Origin: an uncultured Sulfitobacter sp.
Lineage (GTDB): Bacteria; Pseudomonadota; Alphaproteobacteria; Rhodobacterales; Rhodobacteraceae
Direction: 5' to 3'
DNA length: 64,000 bases
Assembly (NCBI GenBank): GCA_947492925.1
Contig: CANLOQ010000001.1
Location: 1,364,001-1,428,000 of the forward strand
The notes under the pieces were generated by a model. It saw only the letters and a program-made list of their open reading frames with translations. It was not told the origin of the DNA and made no database searches. Below, piece after piece: positions 25,089 to 32,872 of the stretch. The stretch's first letter is position 1; each line of letters begins with the position of its first letter. Position numbers and translations under genes: made by a program.

Positions 25089-25745
25089 TCAGGACTGTCC
25101 GGCCATCAGCTTTTCCGCGTAATCGTCCTGCGTGATCGTGCCGCCTTCGGCTTGGGTTCTGGCCCGCTCCGCCTCTGGCAAGGCGTCCTGAATAACGTCG
25201 ATGCGTTTCCAGCTTGGATGCGGCTGTTCCCCTTGTTCATCCGGCACATAGGGGCTCTGCGCAATCCGTTCATGTTTGTGGATATACCGCGCGCAATTCA
25301 GAAAACAGTTTTCTACCGCCACGCGCGCAATCATCCTTGCCCCCGGATAGCGCGCCATCTCCGGATCATCCGCCGAAACGGTCACATCACCCTGCACCCG
25401 CACGCGGTTGGGTGTTTCAAAGTCGATGAACAGCAGTCCCACCTTGCCGGTGTCCGCCGCATTGCCCATCGACTTGAACATCCCGTTCCCGTCATAGGAC
25501 GGAAACACCAGCGTCTTGGCATCCACCACATGGCAAACCCCTTGCGGGCCGCCCTTGTAGCTGACGGTGGGCCGCCCTTCGCTGTCCACTGTCGAGAGGA
25601 AAAAGAAATCCCTGCTCTCGATGAAATCCACGTTCGGGCCTTCCACCACGTCCCAGACGATGGCTTGCTGCACGGTATCTGCCAGCTTCCGCGTGCCCTG
25701 CGCCTCCTGCATGGCACGCTGCGCGTCGGTGTAGAACCCGGCCAT
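25089..25745 (-). CDS. Pyridoxamine 5'-phosphate oxidase-family protein (flavin-binding split barrel)
   Basis: A 218-aa PNPOx-like split-barrel protein that would bind FMN, F420 or haem. Features are IESRDFFFLSTVDSEGRPTVSYKGG, SYDGNGMFKSMGNA and VGLLFIDFETPNRVRVQGDV, and YIHKHERI near the C-terminus. It is longer than the canonical PdxH and lacks its C-terminal R-L motif, so PLP synthesis is unlikely. It overlaps the nitrilase stop by one base and is translated with it. The pairing suggests oxidation or reduction of the nitrilase product or substrate, but no reaction is known. Confidence 0.85.
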   Translation of the reverse strand: MAGFYTDAQRAMQEAQGTRKLADTVQQAIVWDVVEGPNVDFIESRDFFFLSTVDSEGRPTVSYKGGPQGVCHVVDAKTLVFPSYDGNGMFKSMGNAADTGKVGLLFIDFETPNRVRVQGDVTVSADDPEMARYPGARMIARVAVENCFLNCARYIHKHERIAQSPYVPDEQGEQPHPSWKRIDVIQDALPEAERARTQAEGGTITQDDYAEKLMAGQS

Positions 25746-26731
25746 TACGCCGCATCCCCGTCAATCGCCTTCAGCACCGGTGTCTCCTCCGGCGGGTTCG
25801 CGCTGGCAGGTCCTGCGTAACCTTCCAGCACATGCCGCGCCACATCGGGGCGGTAGTAATGGCCAGCCGGATCGGCAAAAACCTTGGCTCCTTCGATCAT
25901 CATCAGATCAATGTCCGCGATGGCCAGACCGTCGGTATGCTCGTCGATGGGATCGGTCAGGCGGTAGCCGTCTGGCCCGAATACCGCCGCCGACCCGCCG
26001 CCGGCAAAGACGGGCAGGCCTTCGGTGCCCATCGTAATTTCCTCAAGGCTTTCCTCGGTGATGATCGAATTAGCCGCGAGCACAAAACAACCGCCTTGCA
26101 GCGCGTAGCTCTGGCTTTCGACCGTGTTTGCCTCCGCCGACAGCGAATAGGCCTGCCGCACGCCCTTGAACATGCCGAACGACGGCCAGCAGGCAACATG
26201 AATCTGTTCGCCCAACTGGTACATCCCCTGACGGTTAATGGGCTGGATGTTCTCCCAGCAGCACAAGCCCCCGACTTTGCCAAAATCCGTCTCGACGATT
26301 TTAATGTCCGTCACCGGCCCTTCGCCCCAGACCGTGCGCTCCATATGCGTGGGGCGCAGCTTGCGGCGGGTCATCACCACCTCGCCTTGATCGCTTATCA
26401 GCGCCTGCGAACAAAAGATGCTGCCCCGGTCGCGTTCTGCAAAGCCCAGCATCACATAGGTGTCGGCGCGCTTTGCCGCATCGCAGATCGCCTGCATTTC
26501 GGGTCCGTCCACGGTGATCGCGTTCATGCGGTGCTTCATCACGATGTCCATCGCGACCATCGGCGGTTGCAGCCAGATGGTAAACGGATAGCCGGGCAGC
26601 CAGACCTCGCCAAAGGCGATCAGTTTCACATCCTGCTTCCCGGCCTCTTCGATCAATGCGATGGTCTTGTCCAGCGTGCCTTGCGCATCCATCCAGACGG
26701 GTGCTGCTTGTACGGCGGCAACTTTAGTCAT
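25745..26731 (-). CDS. Nitrilase/carbon-nitrogen hydrolase
   Basis: A 328-aa nitrilase-superfamily enzyme with the Glu-Lys-Cys triad: Glu in FGEVWLPGYP (about residue 43), Lys in RRKLRPTHMERTVWGEG (about 129) and Cys in GGLCCWENIQP (about 163). The CWEN and RRKLxPTHxER motifs place it in the true nitrilase branch, which turns nitriles to carboxylic acids. It is not an amidase of the CN-hydrolase group. The start is the ATG at 26731 behind GGAGG. It may yield carboxylates for catabolism, but the substrate is unknown. Confidence 0.93.
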   Translation of the reverse strand: MTKVAAVQAAPVWMDAQGTLDKTIALIEEAGKQDVKLIAFGEVWLPGYPFTIWLQPPMVAMDIVMKHRMNAITVDGPEMQAICDAAKRADTYVMLGFAERDRGSIFCSQALISDQGEVVMTRRKLRPTHMERTVWGEGPVTDIKIVETDFGKVGGLCCWENIQPINRQGMYQLGEQIHVACWPSFGMFKGVRQAYSLSAEANTVESQSYALQGGCFVLAANSIITEESLEEITMGTEGLPVFAGGGSAAVFGPDGYRLTDPIDEHTDGLAIADIDLMMIEGAKVFADPAGHYYRPDVARHVLEGYAGPASANPPEETPVLKAIDGDAA

Positions 26732-26831
26732 TTTGGGAATCCTCCATGTTGTATGGAGAAATGAAAGCAAAGCCGTGCGCCGCGGCACAGTCCCCAAACG
26801 GGTACCCCGCACCCCATCGCCCGCAAAAGGG

Positions 26832-26866
26832 GCGCACCCCCCAGCTTCATCTTTTCCCTACAACTC
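26832..26866 (-). repeat. 35-bp dispersed repeat, copy 1
   Basis: Read on the minus strand this starts GAGTTGTAGGGAAAAG and ends GGGGGGTGCGC. The copy at 60315-60349 differs by two bases over 35. It lies between the nitrilase start and the LuxR-type gene, an otherwise gene-free stretch of about 200 bases. Function unknown. Confidence 0.75.
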
Positions 26867-26929
26867 CTGCACGGTCCCCGGCCCCCGCGCGACACCTCTG
26901 TTGCGCATCCAACCGGGCCACAGGAAAAG

Positions 26930-27592
26930 CTACCGTGCCGCGTCGCGCCACGCGGCGGCCATCGCGGTACGGTTGGTCGCGCCAAAGTGCCGGTTCAGCG
27001 CCTTGAGATGTTTGCGCACGGCCGCCTCCCCTGTCTCCAGCGTCGCGGCAATCTCACGGTTGCTCAGACCCTCACCCGCCAGCCGCGCGATATCGTTCTG
27101 ACGCGGTGTCAGACGGGGCGCGCGTTTGGGCAGGCTCAGCAGCCGGGTTGAAATGCGCGTGGCGTGGGGTGACATGGTAAAAAGCCCCTCAAGCGACAGA
27201 TGCCGCAGGGGTTTTTCCTGCAGTGTGCCGAGATAGAGCACGCCCGCCAGACGGTCGTGGTGATAGAGCGGCAGCGTCGCGAACCCGGTCAGGCCAAACC
27301 GCCCCGACACACGTTTGTAAAGCTCCGAGCGTGTCCAGCGTTCGCCCAGACAGGTGACAGTGGAGGACGGCAGCCCACTTCTGCGCAGCTCTGCCAGAAC
27401 GGGATCAATCCGCATGCCGGTGACTTCGTAGGCGCGCGAGAAATCGTCGGGCATGCCAAGGATCACCCCTTCGGTCGCCCGCAGATTTTCGTCAAACAGA
27501 TAGAGACCCACGCTGTCCATCTGGGCCGACCGCAGCGCCATTTCGGCCACCGCCGCCAGATCCTGCCTGCGCTGTTGCTCCCATTCCGCCAT
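26930..27592 (-). CDS. LuxR-family transcriptional regulator with GAF-like sensor
   Basis: A 220-aa regulator. Residues about 15-150 look like a GAF/autoinducer-type sensor (ALRSAQMDSVGLYLFDENLRATEG). Residues about 155-220 form the LuxR helix-turn-helix (LTPRQNDIARLAGEGLSNREIAATLETGEAAVRKHLKAL). It starts at the ATG at 27592; a TTG lies further upstream at 27619. It is upstream of the nitrilase pair on the same strand and divergent from the PPK2 gene, with a perfect 12-bp palindrome in the shared intergenic. There is no nearby luxI, so it may respond to a metabolite. Confidence 0.88.
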   Translation of the reverse strand: MAEWEQQRRQDLAAVAEMALRSAQMDSVGLYLFDENLRATEGVILGMPDDFSRAYEVTGMRIDPVLAELRRSGLPSSTVTCLGERWTRSELYKRVSGRFGLTGFATLPLYHHDRLAGVLYLGTLQEKPLRHLSLEGLFTMSPHATRISTRLLSLPKRAPRLTPRQNDIARLAGEGLSNREIAATLETGEAAVRKHLKALNRHFGATNRTAMAAAWRDAAR

Positions 27593-27623
27593 CGCACCAT
27601 GATCCGTGTTTCTGGTCAAAAAG

Positions 27624-27635
27624 CAAGAATTCTTG
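27624..27635. promoter_or_regulatory. 12-bp perfect palindrome between luxR-type gene and ppk2
   Basis: CAAGAATTCTTG, 32 bases before the LuxR-type ATG and about 115 bases before the PPK2 ATG. It could be an autoregulatory operator. A chance origin is possible for 12 bases. Confidence 0.4.
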
Positions 27636-27749
27636 GCCCGTCAGGCGCGCATGGGTGGCCCGCCGCGCAGAGTTGATCCACGTCAAGGCAGGCGCAGGGC
27701 CGCAGCGCTAGGGTCTTGATGCCGACACAGCGCAAGGACCTCCCGCACC

Positions 27750-28640
27750 ATGACAGCAAAAATCACCGCCGATCAAAGGGCAGAGCAGAAACACAAAACG
27801 CCAACCATTCTGGGGTTTGAGCAGGGAAAATATCCCTACGCCGAAAAGCTGGATCGCAAGACCTACGAGGCTGAGAAATCCGCGCTTCAGGTGGAGCTTC
27901 TGAAAGTGCAGCACTGGGTGCAGGAAACCGGCCAGAAGTTCGTTTTGCTGTTCGAAGGGCGCGATGCGGCGGGCAAGGGCGGCACGATCAAACGGTTCAC
28001 CGAGCACCTGAACCCACGTGCCGCACGGGTCGTTGCGCTGAACAAACCCACCGACGAAGAGCGCGGCCAGTGGTATTTCCAGCGCTACGTCAAACACCTG
28101 CCCACATCCGGCGAGATCGTGCTCTATGACCGGTCATGGTACAACCGTGCGGGCGTGGAACGGGTGATGGGATTTTGCCAGCCCGCCGAATATCTGGAAT
28201 TCATGCGCCAGACACCTGAGTTTGAGCGGATGCTGGTGCGTTCGGGCATCCGGCTTTTCAAATACTGGTTTTCCGTCACGCAGGAAGAACAGATGGCGCG
28301 GTTTGCGAGCCGCGAGACCGATCCGCTGAAGCGCTGGAAACTGTCGCCGATTGACCGCGCATCGCTGGATAAATGGGACGATTACACCGAAGCCAAGGAA
28401 GCGATGTTCTTTTACACCGACACCGCCGATGCGCCCTGGACGGTGATCCGGTCAAACGACAAGAAACGCGCGCGGCTGACCTGCATGCGGCATTTTCTGG
28501 CGCAGCTGGACTACCCCGACAAGGACCGGAACGTCGCCTCGCCCCCCGATCCGCTGATCTTTCATCAGGCCGAAGCGGTGCTGAACAATACCGACCATAT
28601 CCTCGCGTCTTCGCTGCATCCGCAGACACGCAAGACCTGA
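27750..28640 (+). CDS. ppk2: Polyphosphate kinase 2
   Basis: A 296-aa PPK2-family enzyme that transfers phosphate between polyphosphate and nucleotides. Walker A is FEGRDAAGKGGTIKRF (about residues 68-83) and Walker B YDRSWYNRAGVERVMGF, followed by the lid-arm RFASRETDPLKRWKLSP. The single PPK2 domain and length fit class I enzymes that phosphorylate ADP or GDP. It is followed after 19 bases by a small DUF465 gene, probably in one transcript. Confidence 0.95.
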   Translation: MTAKITADQRAEQKHKTPTILGFEQGKYPYAEKLDRKTYEAEKSALQVELLKVQHWVQETGQKFVLLFEGRDAAGKGGTIKRFTEHLNPRAARVVALNKPTDEERGQWYFQRYVKHLPTSGEIVLYDRSWYNRAGVERVMGFCQPAEYLEFMRQTPEFERMLVRSGIRLFKYWFSVTQEEQMARFASRETDPLKRWKLSPIDRASLDKWDDYTEAKEAMFFYTDTADAPWTVIRSNDKKRARLTCMRHFLAQLDYPDKDRNVASPPDPLIFHQAEAVLNNTDHILASSLHPQTRKT

Positions 28641-28659
28641 CCCAAAGAAGGAAATCCAA

Positions 28660-28911
28660 ATGTCCCACGTCCCGCACGAGTTGCCCGAAGAGTTTCCCGA
28701 ACTGGCCGATCAAATATCAGAACTGCGCCGGTCGGACGCGCATTTTGCCAGGCTGGCTGATGAATACCACACCCTCAACCGCGCGCTGCACCGCGCGGAA
28801 ACGGATGTTGAGCCGACAAGCGATGATCACATGACCGAAATGCGCAGGAAACGGATGGCGTTGAAGGATGAAATCTACGGCTGTCTCAAGGCGCATTCCG
28901 GCGCTGCCTGA
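28660..28911 (+). CDS. DUF465 (YdcH-like) small protein
   Basis: An 83-aa helical protein with the DUF465 pattern FPELADQISELRRSDAHFARLADEYHTLNRALHRAE and the C-terminal LKDEIYGCLK. These are short coiled-coil proteins of unknown role, common in proteobacteria. A ribosome site (AAAGAAGG) lies 9 bases before the ATG. It sits between ppk2 and a palindromic element, convergent to trmD. Confidence 0.9.
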   Translation: MSHVPHELPEEFPELADQISELRRSDAHFARLADEYHTLNRALHRAETDVEPTSDDHMTEMRRKRMALKDEIYGCLKAHSGAA

Positions 28912-28917
28912 GGCGGC

Positions 28918-28943
28918 GGGTGGCTTGGAAAGCCACCTTACGG
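28918..28943. repeat. CCTTACG-type palindromic element after DUF465 gene
   Basis: GGGTGGCTTGGAAAGCCACC plus TTACGG, seven bases after the stop codon and between two convergent genes. It has the same layout as the elements in the box cluster and might serve as a transcript end. Confidence 0.7.
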
Positions 28944-28974
28944 ATCGTCGCGTCAGCTATCGCTTTGGTGCGCC

Positions 28975-29763
28975 CTAGCTGTCGCCTGTGCGCCTTGCCC
29001 ACAGATCAGGGCGGCGCGCCTGTGTGATCCGCTCTGCCTCCGCCTGCCGCCATTTCGCAATCTCCTTGTGATTGCCTGACATCAGCACGGGCGGTATCTC
29101 GCGCCCTTCCCATTCAGGCGGGCGGGTATACTGCGGATGTTCCAGCAGGCCGCTGGAGTGGCTTTCCTCGACCGTGCTGTCGGCATTGCCCAGCACGCCG
29201 GGCAAAAGGCGCACCGTCGCGTCGATCATCGCCTGCGCGGCCAGCTCGCCCCCTGTCATTACAAAATCGCCCAGTGACACTTCGGTCATGCCAAAGTGCT
29301 CAATCACCCGTTCGTCCACGCCCTCGAACCGCCCGCACAACATGGTGACGCCCTGGCATGTGGCCAGATCAGCCGCCATCGCCTGATCAAAACGGCGTCC
29401 CCGCGGGGACATATACAGAATGGGCCATCTTCCCCGTGCCTTGGCCGTTGCGGCTTCAACGGCCGGTCCCACCACATCCGCGCGCAACACCATACCCGCG
29501 CCGCCACCCGCAGGCGTGTCATCGACATTGCGGTGCTTGCCGATGCCAAAGCGGCGCAAATCGTGGGTGTGCATCTGCCAGGTGCCGTCCTGCAGGGCCT
29601 TGCCGGTCAGGCTTGCGCCCAGCACGCCGGGAAAAAGATCGGGGAACAGCGTGATGACATGCGCTTGCCAGACATCGCGGTAGGCGGGCTTGTCCTGCAT
29701 CAGTTCTCGGGGTTTGAGACTGGCCGTGACCGATTGACGCCCGTGTGAACGCGGTTGTTTCAT
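28975..29763 (-). CDS. trmD: tRNA (guanine-37-N1)-methyltransferase
   Basis: A 262-aa SPOUT methyltransferase that modifies G37 of tRNAs, keeping reading frame. Family blocks: HVITLFPDLFPGVLGASLTGKAL, DDTPAGGGAGMVLRADVV, LCGRFEGVDERV and the knot LGDFVMTGGELAA. The start is the ATG at 29763, overlapping the stop of the sulfotransferase-like gene (ATGA); a longer frame upstream belongs to a shadow. The first 40 residues (KQPRSHGRQS...) extend beyond the usual N-terminus, so a start at an internal Met (MQDKPAYRD) is possible. Confidence 0.96.
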   Translation of the reverse strand: MKQPRSHGRQSVTASLKPRELMQDKPAYRDVWQAHVITLFPDLFPGVLGASLTGKALQDGTWQMHTHDLRRFGIGKHRNVDDTPAGGGAGMVLRADVVGPAVEAATAKARGRWPILYMSPRGRRFDQAMAADLATCQGVTMLCGRFEGVDERVIEHFGMTEVSLGDFVMTGGELAAQAMIDATVRLLPGVLGNADSTVEESHSSGLLEHPQYTRPPEWEGREIPPVLMSGNHKEIAKWRQAEAERITQARRPDLWARRTGDS

Positions 29764-30548
29764 GCTGCACCCGCCGCTTGCAGGATGGCCGCCTTGGCGG
29801 CATTGCGCGCCTGCGTGTCCGCGACCGTGCGGTTCACCTCCAGCAGCGCCTGCAATACGTCGTCGCCCTGGCGGGTGTTGACCGGTGCAACGGGGGTCAG
29901 CGTGGGGCGCAGGGTGAGCGGGATGTCGCACAGATCAAGCAGGGGATCGGCAGGGCCAAGCGGCAGGTCGCGGCAGTTTTCAAGACCGTAGGCATGCACC
30001 GGTGCCGGCACCCGGCTCGCAATCTCGGCGGCCATGCCCCGCAGATCTGCTGCGGCATGGTATTTCGCGCGGAACGCCTCCAGATCCATTGTCATATCCG
30101 ATGATCTGACATGCTCCCAATGGGCCGACGCCAGCCACTCGTGCGGGTCGCGCACGGTGAGATAAATCAGGATCTCCGCCTCGGGATAGCGTGCCTTGGC
30201 GATTTCCCAGTAGGCATAGAGCAGCACCGGTGCGGCGGCATAATCAACCAGATCACCGCGCCCGGGCAGATGGCCGCACAGCTCTTCGGCAGAGACAATC
30301 AGCGTGCGGCGCGGCATGCCCGGCAGTTCGTTCATCACCGTGCCGAACCGCGATTGCACCTTTACCAGCGTAAGCGGATCGTGATCGGTCGAGTAGCCGC
30401 GCGCCGCCGCGCAGAGGTCTTTCATATGCCAGCGCAGACGCAGCGCGACCTGCTTTTTCAACGCCACGCGGTTCTCGCGCAGAAAGCTCTGGATGGTCGA
30501 GGTGCCGGTCTTGTGAAAACCCGCGTGCAGGATGATACGCCGGGGCAT
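29760..30548 (-). CDS. Sulfotransferase-like P-loop protein between rimM and trmD
   Basis: A 262-aa protein that opens IILHAGFHKTGTSTIQSFL, the PAPS-binding phosphosulfate loop pattern of sulfotransferases (HKTGTS). A second stretch YLTVRDPHEWLASAHWEHV resembles the 3'-phosphate binding segment. The C-terminal half is divergent. It overlaps rimM by one base and trmD by four, so it is translated inside a translation-machinery operon where no sulfotransferase is expected. The target could be a cell-surface glycan or lipid, or an RNA-linked function. Function unknown. Confidence 0.75.
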   Translation of the reverse strand: MPRRIILHAGFHKTGTSTIQSFLRENRVALKKQVALRLRWHMKDLCAAARGYSTDHDPLTLVKVQSRFGTVMNELPGMPRRTLIVSAEELCGHLPGRGDLVDYAAAPVLLYAYWEIAKARYPEAEILIYLTVRDPHEWLASAHWEHVRSSDMTMDLEAFRAKYHAAADLRGMAAEIASRVPAPVHAYGLENCRDLPLGPADPLLDLCDIPLTLRPTLTPVAPVNTRQGDDVLQALLEVNRTVADTQARNAAKAAILQAAGAA

Positions 30549-31084
30549 CAGCCCTGCGTGCTTTCGGGGGTGTCGCTGTCTGGCAGAATGCCCAGCGGCG
30601 GGTCCGCCACGATGCGCCCTGCGGCCAGATCAACGGTGGGCACGGCGGCCTTGGTGAAGGGCAGGAACACCGTATCGGTTTTGCCGGCCAGTTGCAGCTC
30701 AAGTAGGTCATCGGCGCCGTGGTTGTTCACGGTCTTGACCCGGCCCAACAGCACGCCCCCGGTGTCGAACACCTCAAGCCCGATCAGATCGGCATAGTAG
30801 AATTCATCATCGGGCAGGGAGGGCAATTGGCCACGTTCGGCAAAGAGCGTCACACCGCGCAGGGCGTCGGCCTCTTCCTTGGTGGCGACCTGTGCTATGC
30901 GCGCGGCAAATCCGTTCTTGATGGGCCGCAGGATGGCCAGATCAAAGCTCTGCCCCCGGTCTTCGGACAGCAGGGGATTATAGGTCTCGATGTCCTCGGG
31001 CACGGCGCAGTAGCTTTTGATGCGCACTTCGCCGCGCACGCCGTAGGCGCCCGCGATGGCACCCACCTGAATAAGATCGGTCAT
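30548..31084 (-). CDS. rimM: Ribosome maturation factor RimM
   Basis: A 178-aa 30S assembly factor. The N-terminal RimM barrel starts with [27 protein letters not shown]. The PRC-barrel half has [37 protein letters not shown] and ends [24 protein letters not shown]. It starts at the ATG at 31084, which overlaps the stop of the upstream microprotein gene (ATGA). It acts with ribosomal protein S16/S19, and rpsP is three genes upstream. Confidence 0.96.
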   Translation of the reverse strand: MTDLIQVGAIAGAYGVRGEVRIKSYCAVPEDIETYNPLLSEDRGQSFDLAILRPIKNGFAARIAQVATKEEADALRGVTLFAERGQLPSLPDDEFYYADLIGLEVFDTGGVLLGRVKTVNNHGADDLLELQLAGKTDTVFLPFTKAAVPTVDLAAGRIVADPPLGILPDSDTPESTQG

Positions 31085-31230
31085 TTGGATGGCTCCGTGA
31101 CAAGGCAGACCGATTGCGCCCATGTGCCCCCGGCCTCATCGCATTGGCTGCGCATGGTGAACTGGCTGATCTGGAAACCGGCGTACAGGCCGACAACCAG
31201 CAGAAATATGATGCTGAGGATTTTGCTCAT
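31081..31230 (-). CDS. 49-aa single-helix membrane microprotein, paralogue 2
   Basis: Residues 4-21 are a hydrophobic helix ([16 protein letters not shown]), followed by a short polar tail with C30 and C42 and W37 between them ([13 protein letters not shown]). Its neighbour at 31241-31393 has the same plan and the same C-X11-C spacing with Gly at C+5 and Trp at C+7. Its stop overlaps rimM (ATGA, 31081-31084). The tail would face the periplasm if the N-terminus stays inside, and the cysteines could form a disulfide. No family name is known to me. Confidence 0.7.
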   Translation of the reverse strand: MSKILSIIFLLVVGLYAGFQISQFTMRSQCDEAGGTWAQSVCLVTEPSK

Positions 31231-31240
31231 CTGGCTGCTT

Positions 31241-31393
31241 TCATTGCAGAAGTTCGGAATTGACGCAGATCGTGCCGGTCCATTCGCCTTCGCCGTTGGC
31301 GCATTCCTGCGCCATCTGTTGGCGGTCATAGGCAACGCCACCGGCAAAGCCGATCAGCAACGTGAACAAGGGGATCAGAAGACGGCGCAACAT
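31241..31393 (-). CDS. 50-aa single-helix membrane microprotein, paralogue 1
   Basis: Starts MLRRLLIPLFTLLIGFAGGV with a charged tip and one helix. A polar tail has C31 and C43, and CANGEGEWTGTIC between them matches the neighbouring microprotein in spacing (C-X11-C, Gly at C+5, Trp at C+7). Its ATG overlaps the bluB stop by three bases within ATGA (31391-31395), and it ends 10 bases before the next microprotein start. Tandem duplication is the simplest origin. Too short for routine gene calling. Confidence 0.68.
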   Translation of the reverse strand: MLRRLLIPLFTLLIGFAGGVAYDRQQMAQECANGEGEWTGTICVNSELLQ

Positions 31394-32022
31394 CAGCGGT
31401 TCTCGATATGCAGGGCGGGGGCGCGGGCCTCCCAGCCTTTGGTTTCCAGTTCCGGCGTCAGGGTGTTTTCCTGTGGCCAGCCGAGGCAGAGATAAGCCAC
31501 CAGCGTCCAGCCCTCCGGCACCTCAAGATCAGCGTTCAGGCGCGCGGGGTCAAGAACGGAAACCCAGCCGACGCCAAGTCCCACAGAGCGGGCGGTCAGC
31601 CACATCAGCGTGACAGCGCTGACAACGGAGTAACGGCGCATCTCTGGCATGGAGGCCGCACCAAGGCCTGCACCCTTGTCGGTGCTGTCGTCACAGTAGA
31701 TCACAAGATGTTCGGGCGCGTCATCCATGCCTGAAAGCTTGAGGTCGGCATAGCGTTTTGCCCGTTCGCCCGTGTAGCCGCTCAGGGCCCGGGCGTTGGT
31801 GTCTTTGAAGTTTTCTGTTGCCGCAAGACGCGCAGCGTCAGAGGTGACGCGGATGATGCGCCACGGCTCTGACAGGCCGACGGAGGGGGCGAGGGAAAAG
31901 GTGTCGAGGCAATGCGTGAGCAATGCCTCGTCCACCGGGTCAGTTTTGAAGTGGCGCACGTCGCGGCGCCACCGCATCAGATCGTGCAGACCGGCACGGA
32001 AATCATCCGAAAATGTGTCCAT
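31393..32022 (-). CDS. bluB: 5,6-dimethylbenzimidazole synthase
   Basis: A 209-aa flavin-destroying nitroreductase-fold enzyme that fragments FMNH2 to make DMB, the lower ligand of cobalamin. Features typical of BluB are RWRRDVRHFKTDPVDEALL, LAPSVGLSEPWRIIRV and the Pro/Arg rich SMPEMRRYSVVSAVTLMWLTAR. Its stop is used by the next start (ATGA). cbiB and cobC at 51-53 kb supply other steps of the same cofactor. In this genus-level group bluB often sits in ribosomal operons, so the location need not be functional. Confidence 0.9.
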   Translation of the reverse strand: MDTFSDDFRAGLHDLMRWRRDVRHFKTDPVDEALLTHCLDTFSLAPSVGLSEPWRIIRVTSDAARLAATENFKDTNARALSGYTGERAKRYADLKLSGMDDAPEHLVIYCDDSTDKGAGLGAASMPEMRRYSVVSAVTLMWLTARSVGLGVGWVSVLDPARLNADLEVPEGWTLVAYLCLGWPQENTLTPELETKGWEARAPALHIENR

Positions 32023-32037
32023 GCCGGTGTGCTTTCT

Positions 32038-32439
32038 TTACTCGGAGGCCGCTTCTTCTGCGGGGGCCTCTTCGGCGGGTGCTGTGGCGGCTTCGGCTGC
32101 TGCGGCGGCCTTGTCGGCTTTCTCCTGCACGCGCTCCTGGGCTTTCTTGCCGGGTGTGCCTTTGTTGGGGTTGTTACGCTCTGTCTTGGGGAGGGCACCG
32201 GCGGCTTCCAGCATGCGGCGCACGCGGTCCGTGGGCTGAGCGCCCTTGGCGATCCATTCCTGAACTTTTTCGACATCCATTTTCACGCGCTCTTCGCTGT
32301 CTTTCGGCAGCAGCGGGTTGTATGTGCCCAGCTTTTCGATGAAGCGGCCGTCACGTGGCATGCGGCTGTCGGCTGCAACGATACGGTAGAAGGGGCGTTT
32401 CTTGGAGCCGCCGCGGGCGAGACGAATTTTCATAGCCAT
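32038..32439 (-). CDS. rpsP: 30S ribosomal protein S16
   Basis: A 133-aa S16 with the core [34 protein letters not shown] and [22 protein letters not shown]. The core ends near residue 80. It continues as a 50-residue Ala/Glu/Lys-rich extension ([26 protein letters not shown]), which alphaproteobacterial S16 proteins often carry and which is probably disordered. The start at 32439 has AGGAAAC upstream. Confidence 0.97.
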   Translation of the reverse strand: MAMKIRLARGGSKKRPFYRIVAADSRMPRDGRFIEKLGTYNPLLPKDSEERVKMDVEKVQEWIAKGAQPTDRVRRMLEAAGALPKTERNNPNKGTPGKKAQERVQEKADKAAAAAEAATAPAEEAPAEEAASE

Positions 32440-32481
32440 AGTATTGTTTCCTTTGAGTTTTCTTGGGACGTTGTCCCGGCT

Positions 32482-32778
32482 TTAGGATTGGTGTTGTTTG
32501 TGGTGCTGAATGACTTCAGCGATGATGAAGTTGAGAAACTTCTTGGCGAATTCGGGGTCGAGATCGGCCCGGTTCGCCAAATCTTCTAACCGTGCGATCT
32601 GACCGGCTTCGCGGTCTGGATCGGACGGGGGAAGGTCGTGTTCGGCTTTGAGTTTCCCCACAGCCTGCGTGTGTTTGAACCGCTCGCCCAGCGTATAAAC
32701 GAGGATCGCATCGAGACGGTCGATGGAGGCGCGGTGCTCTTTCAGCACCTCTGCGGCGAGGGCGGTTGCGTCGGTCAT
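32482..32778 (-). CDS. Chorismate mutase, AroQ type
   Basis: A 98-aa all-helical chorismate mutase converting chorismate to prephenate for Phe/Tyr synthesis. The N-terminal helix EHRASIDRLDAILVYTLGERFKHTQAVGKLKAEHDLPPSDPDRE contains the active-site Arg, Asp and Lys positions of the AroQ fold. The IIAEVIQHHKQ C-terminal helix is also typical. The start is the ATG at 32778; a longer frame above adds no family sequence. It lies in the operon between a GNAT gene (94 bases upstream) and rpsP (42 bases downstream). Confidence 0.9.
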   Translation of the reverse strand: MTDATALAAEVLKEHRASIDRLDAILVYTLGERFKHTQAVGKLKAEHDLPPSDPDREAGQIARLEDLANRADLDPEFAKKFLNFIIAEVIQHHKQHQS

Positions 32779-32872
32779 GACAGGCCTCCTGCGGTGGGGG
32801 TGCCCCGGGTACACCGGGCGTGCACCGGGCGTACACCGCCGCAGTGCAGCAATCGAGGTGTGGATCGGGGCA

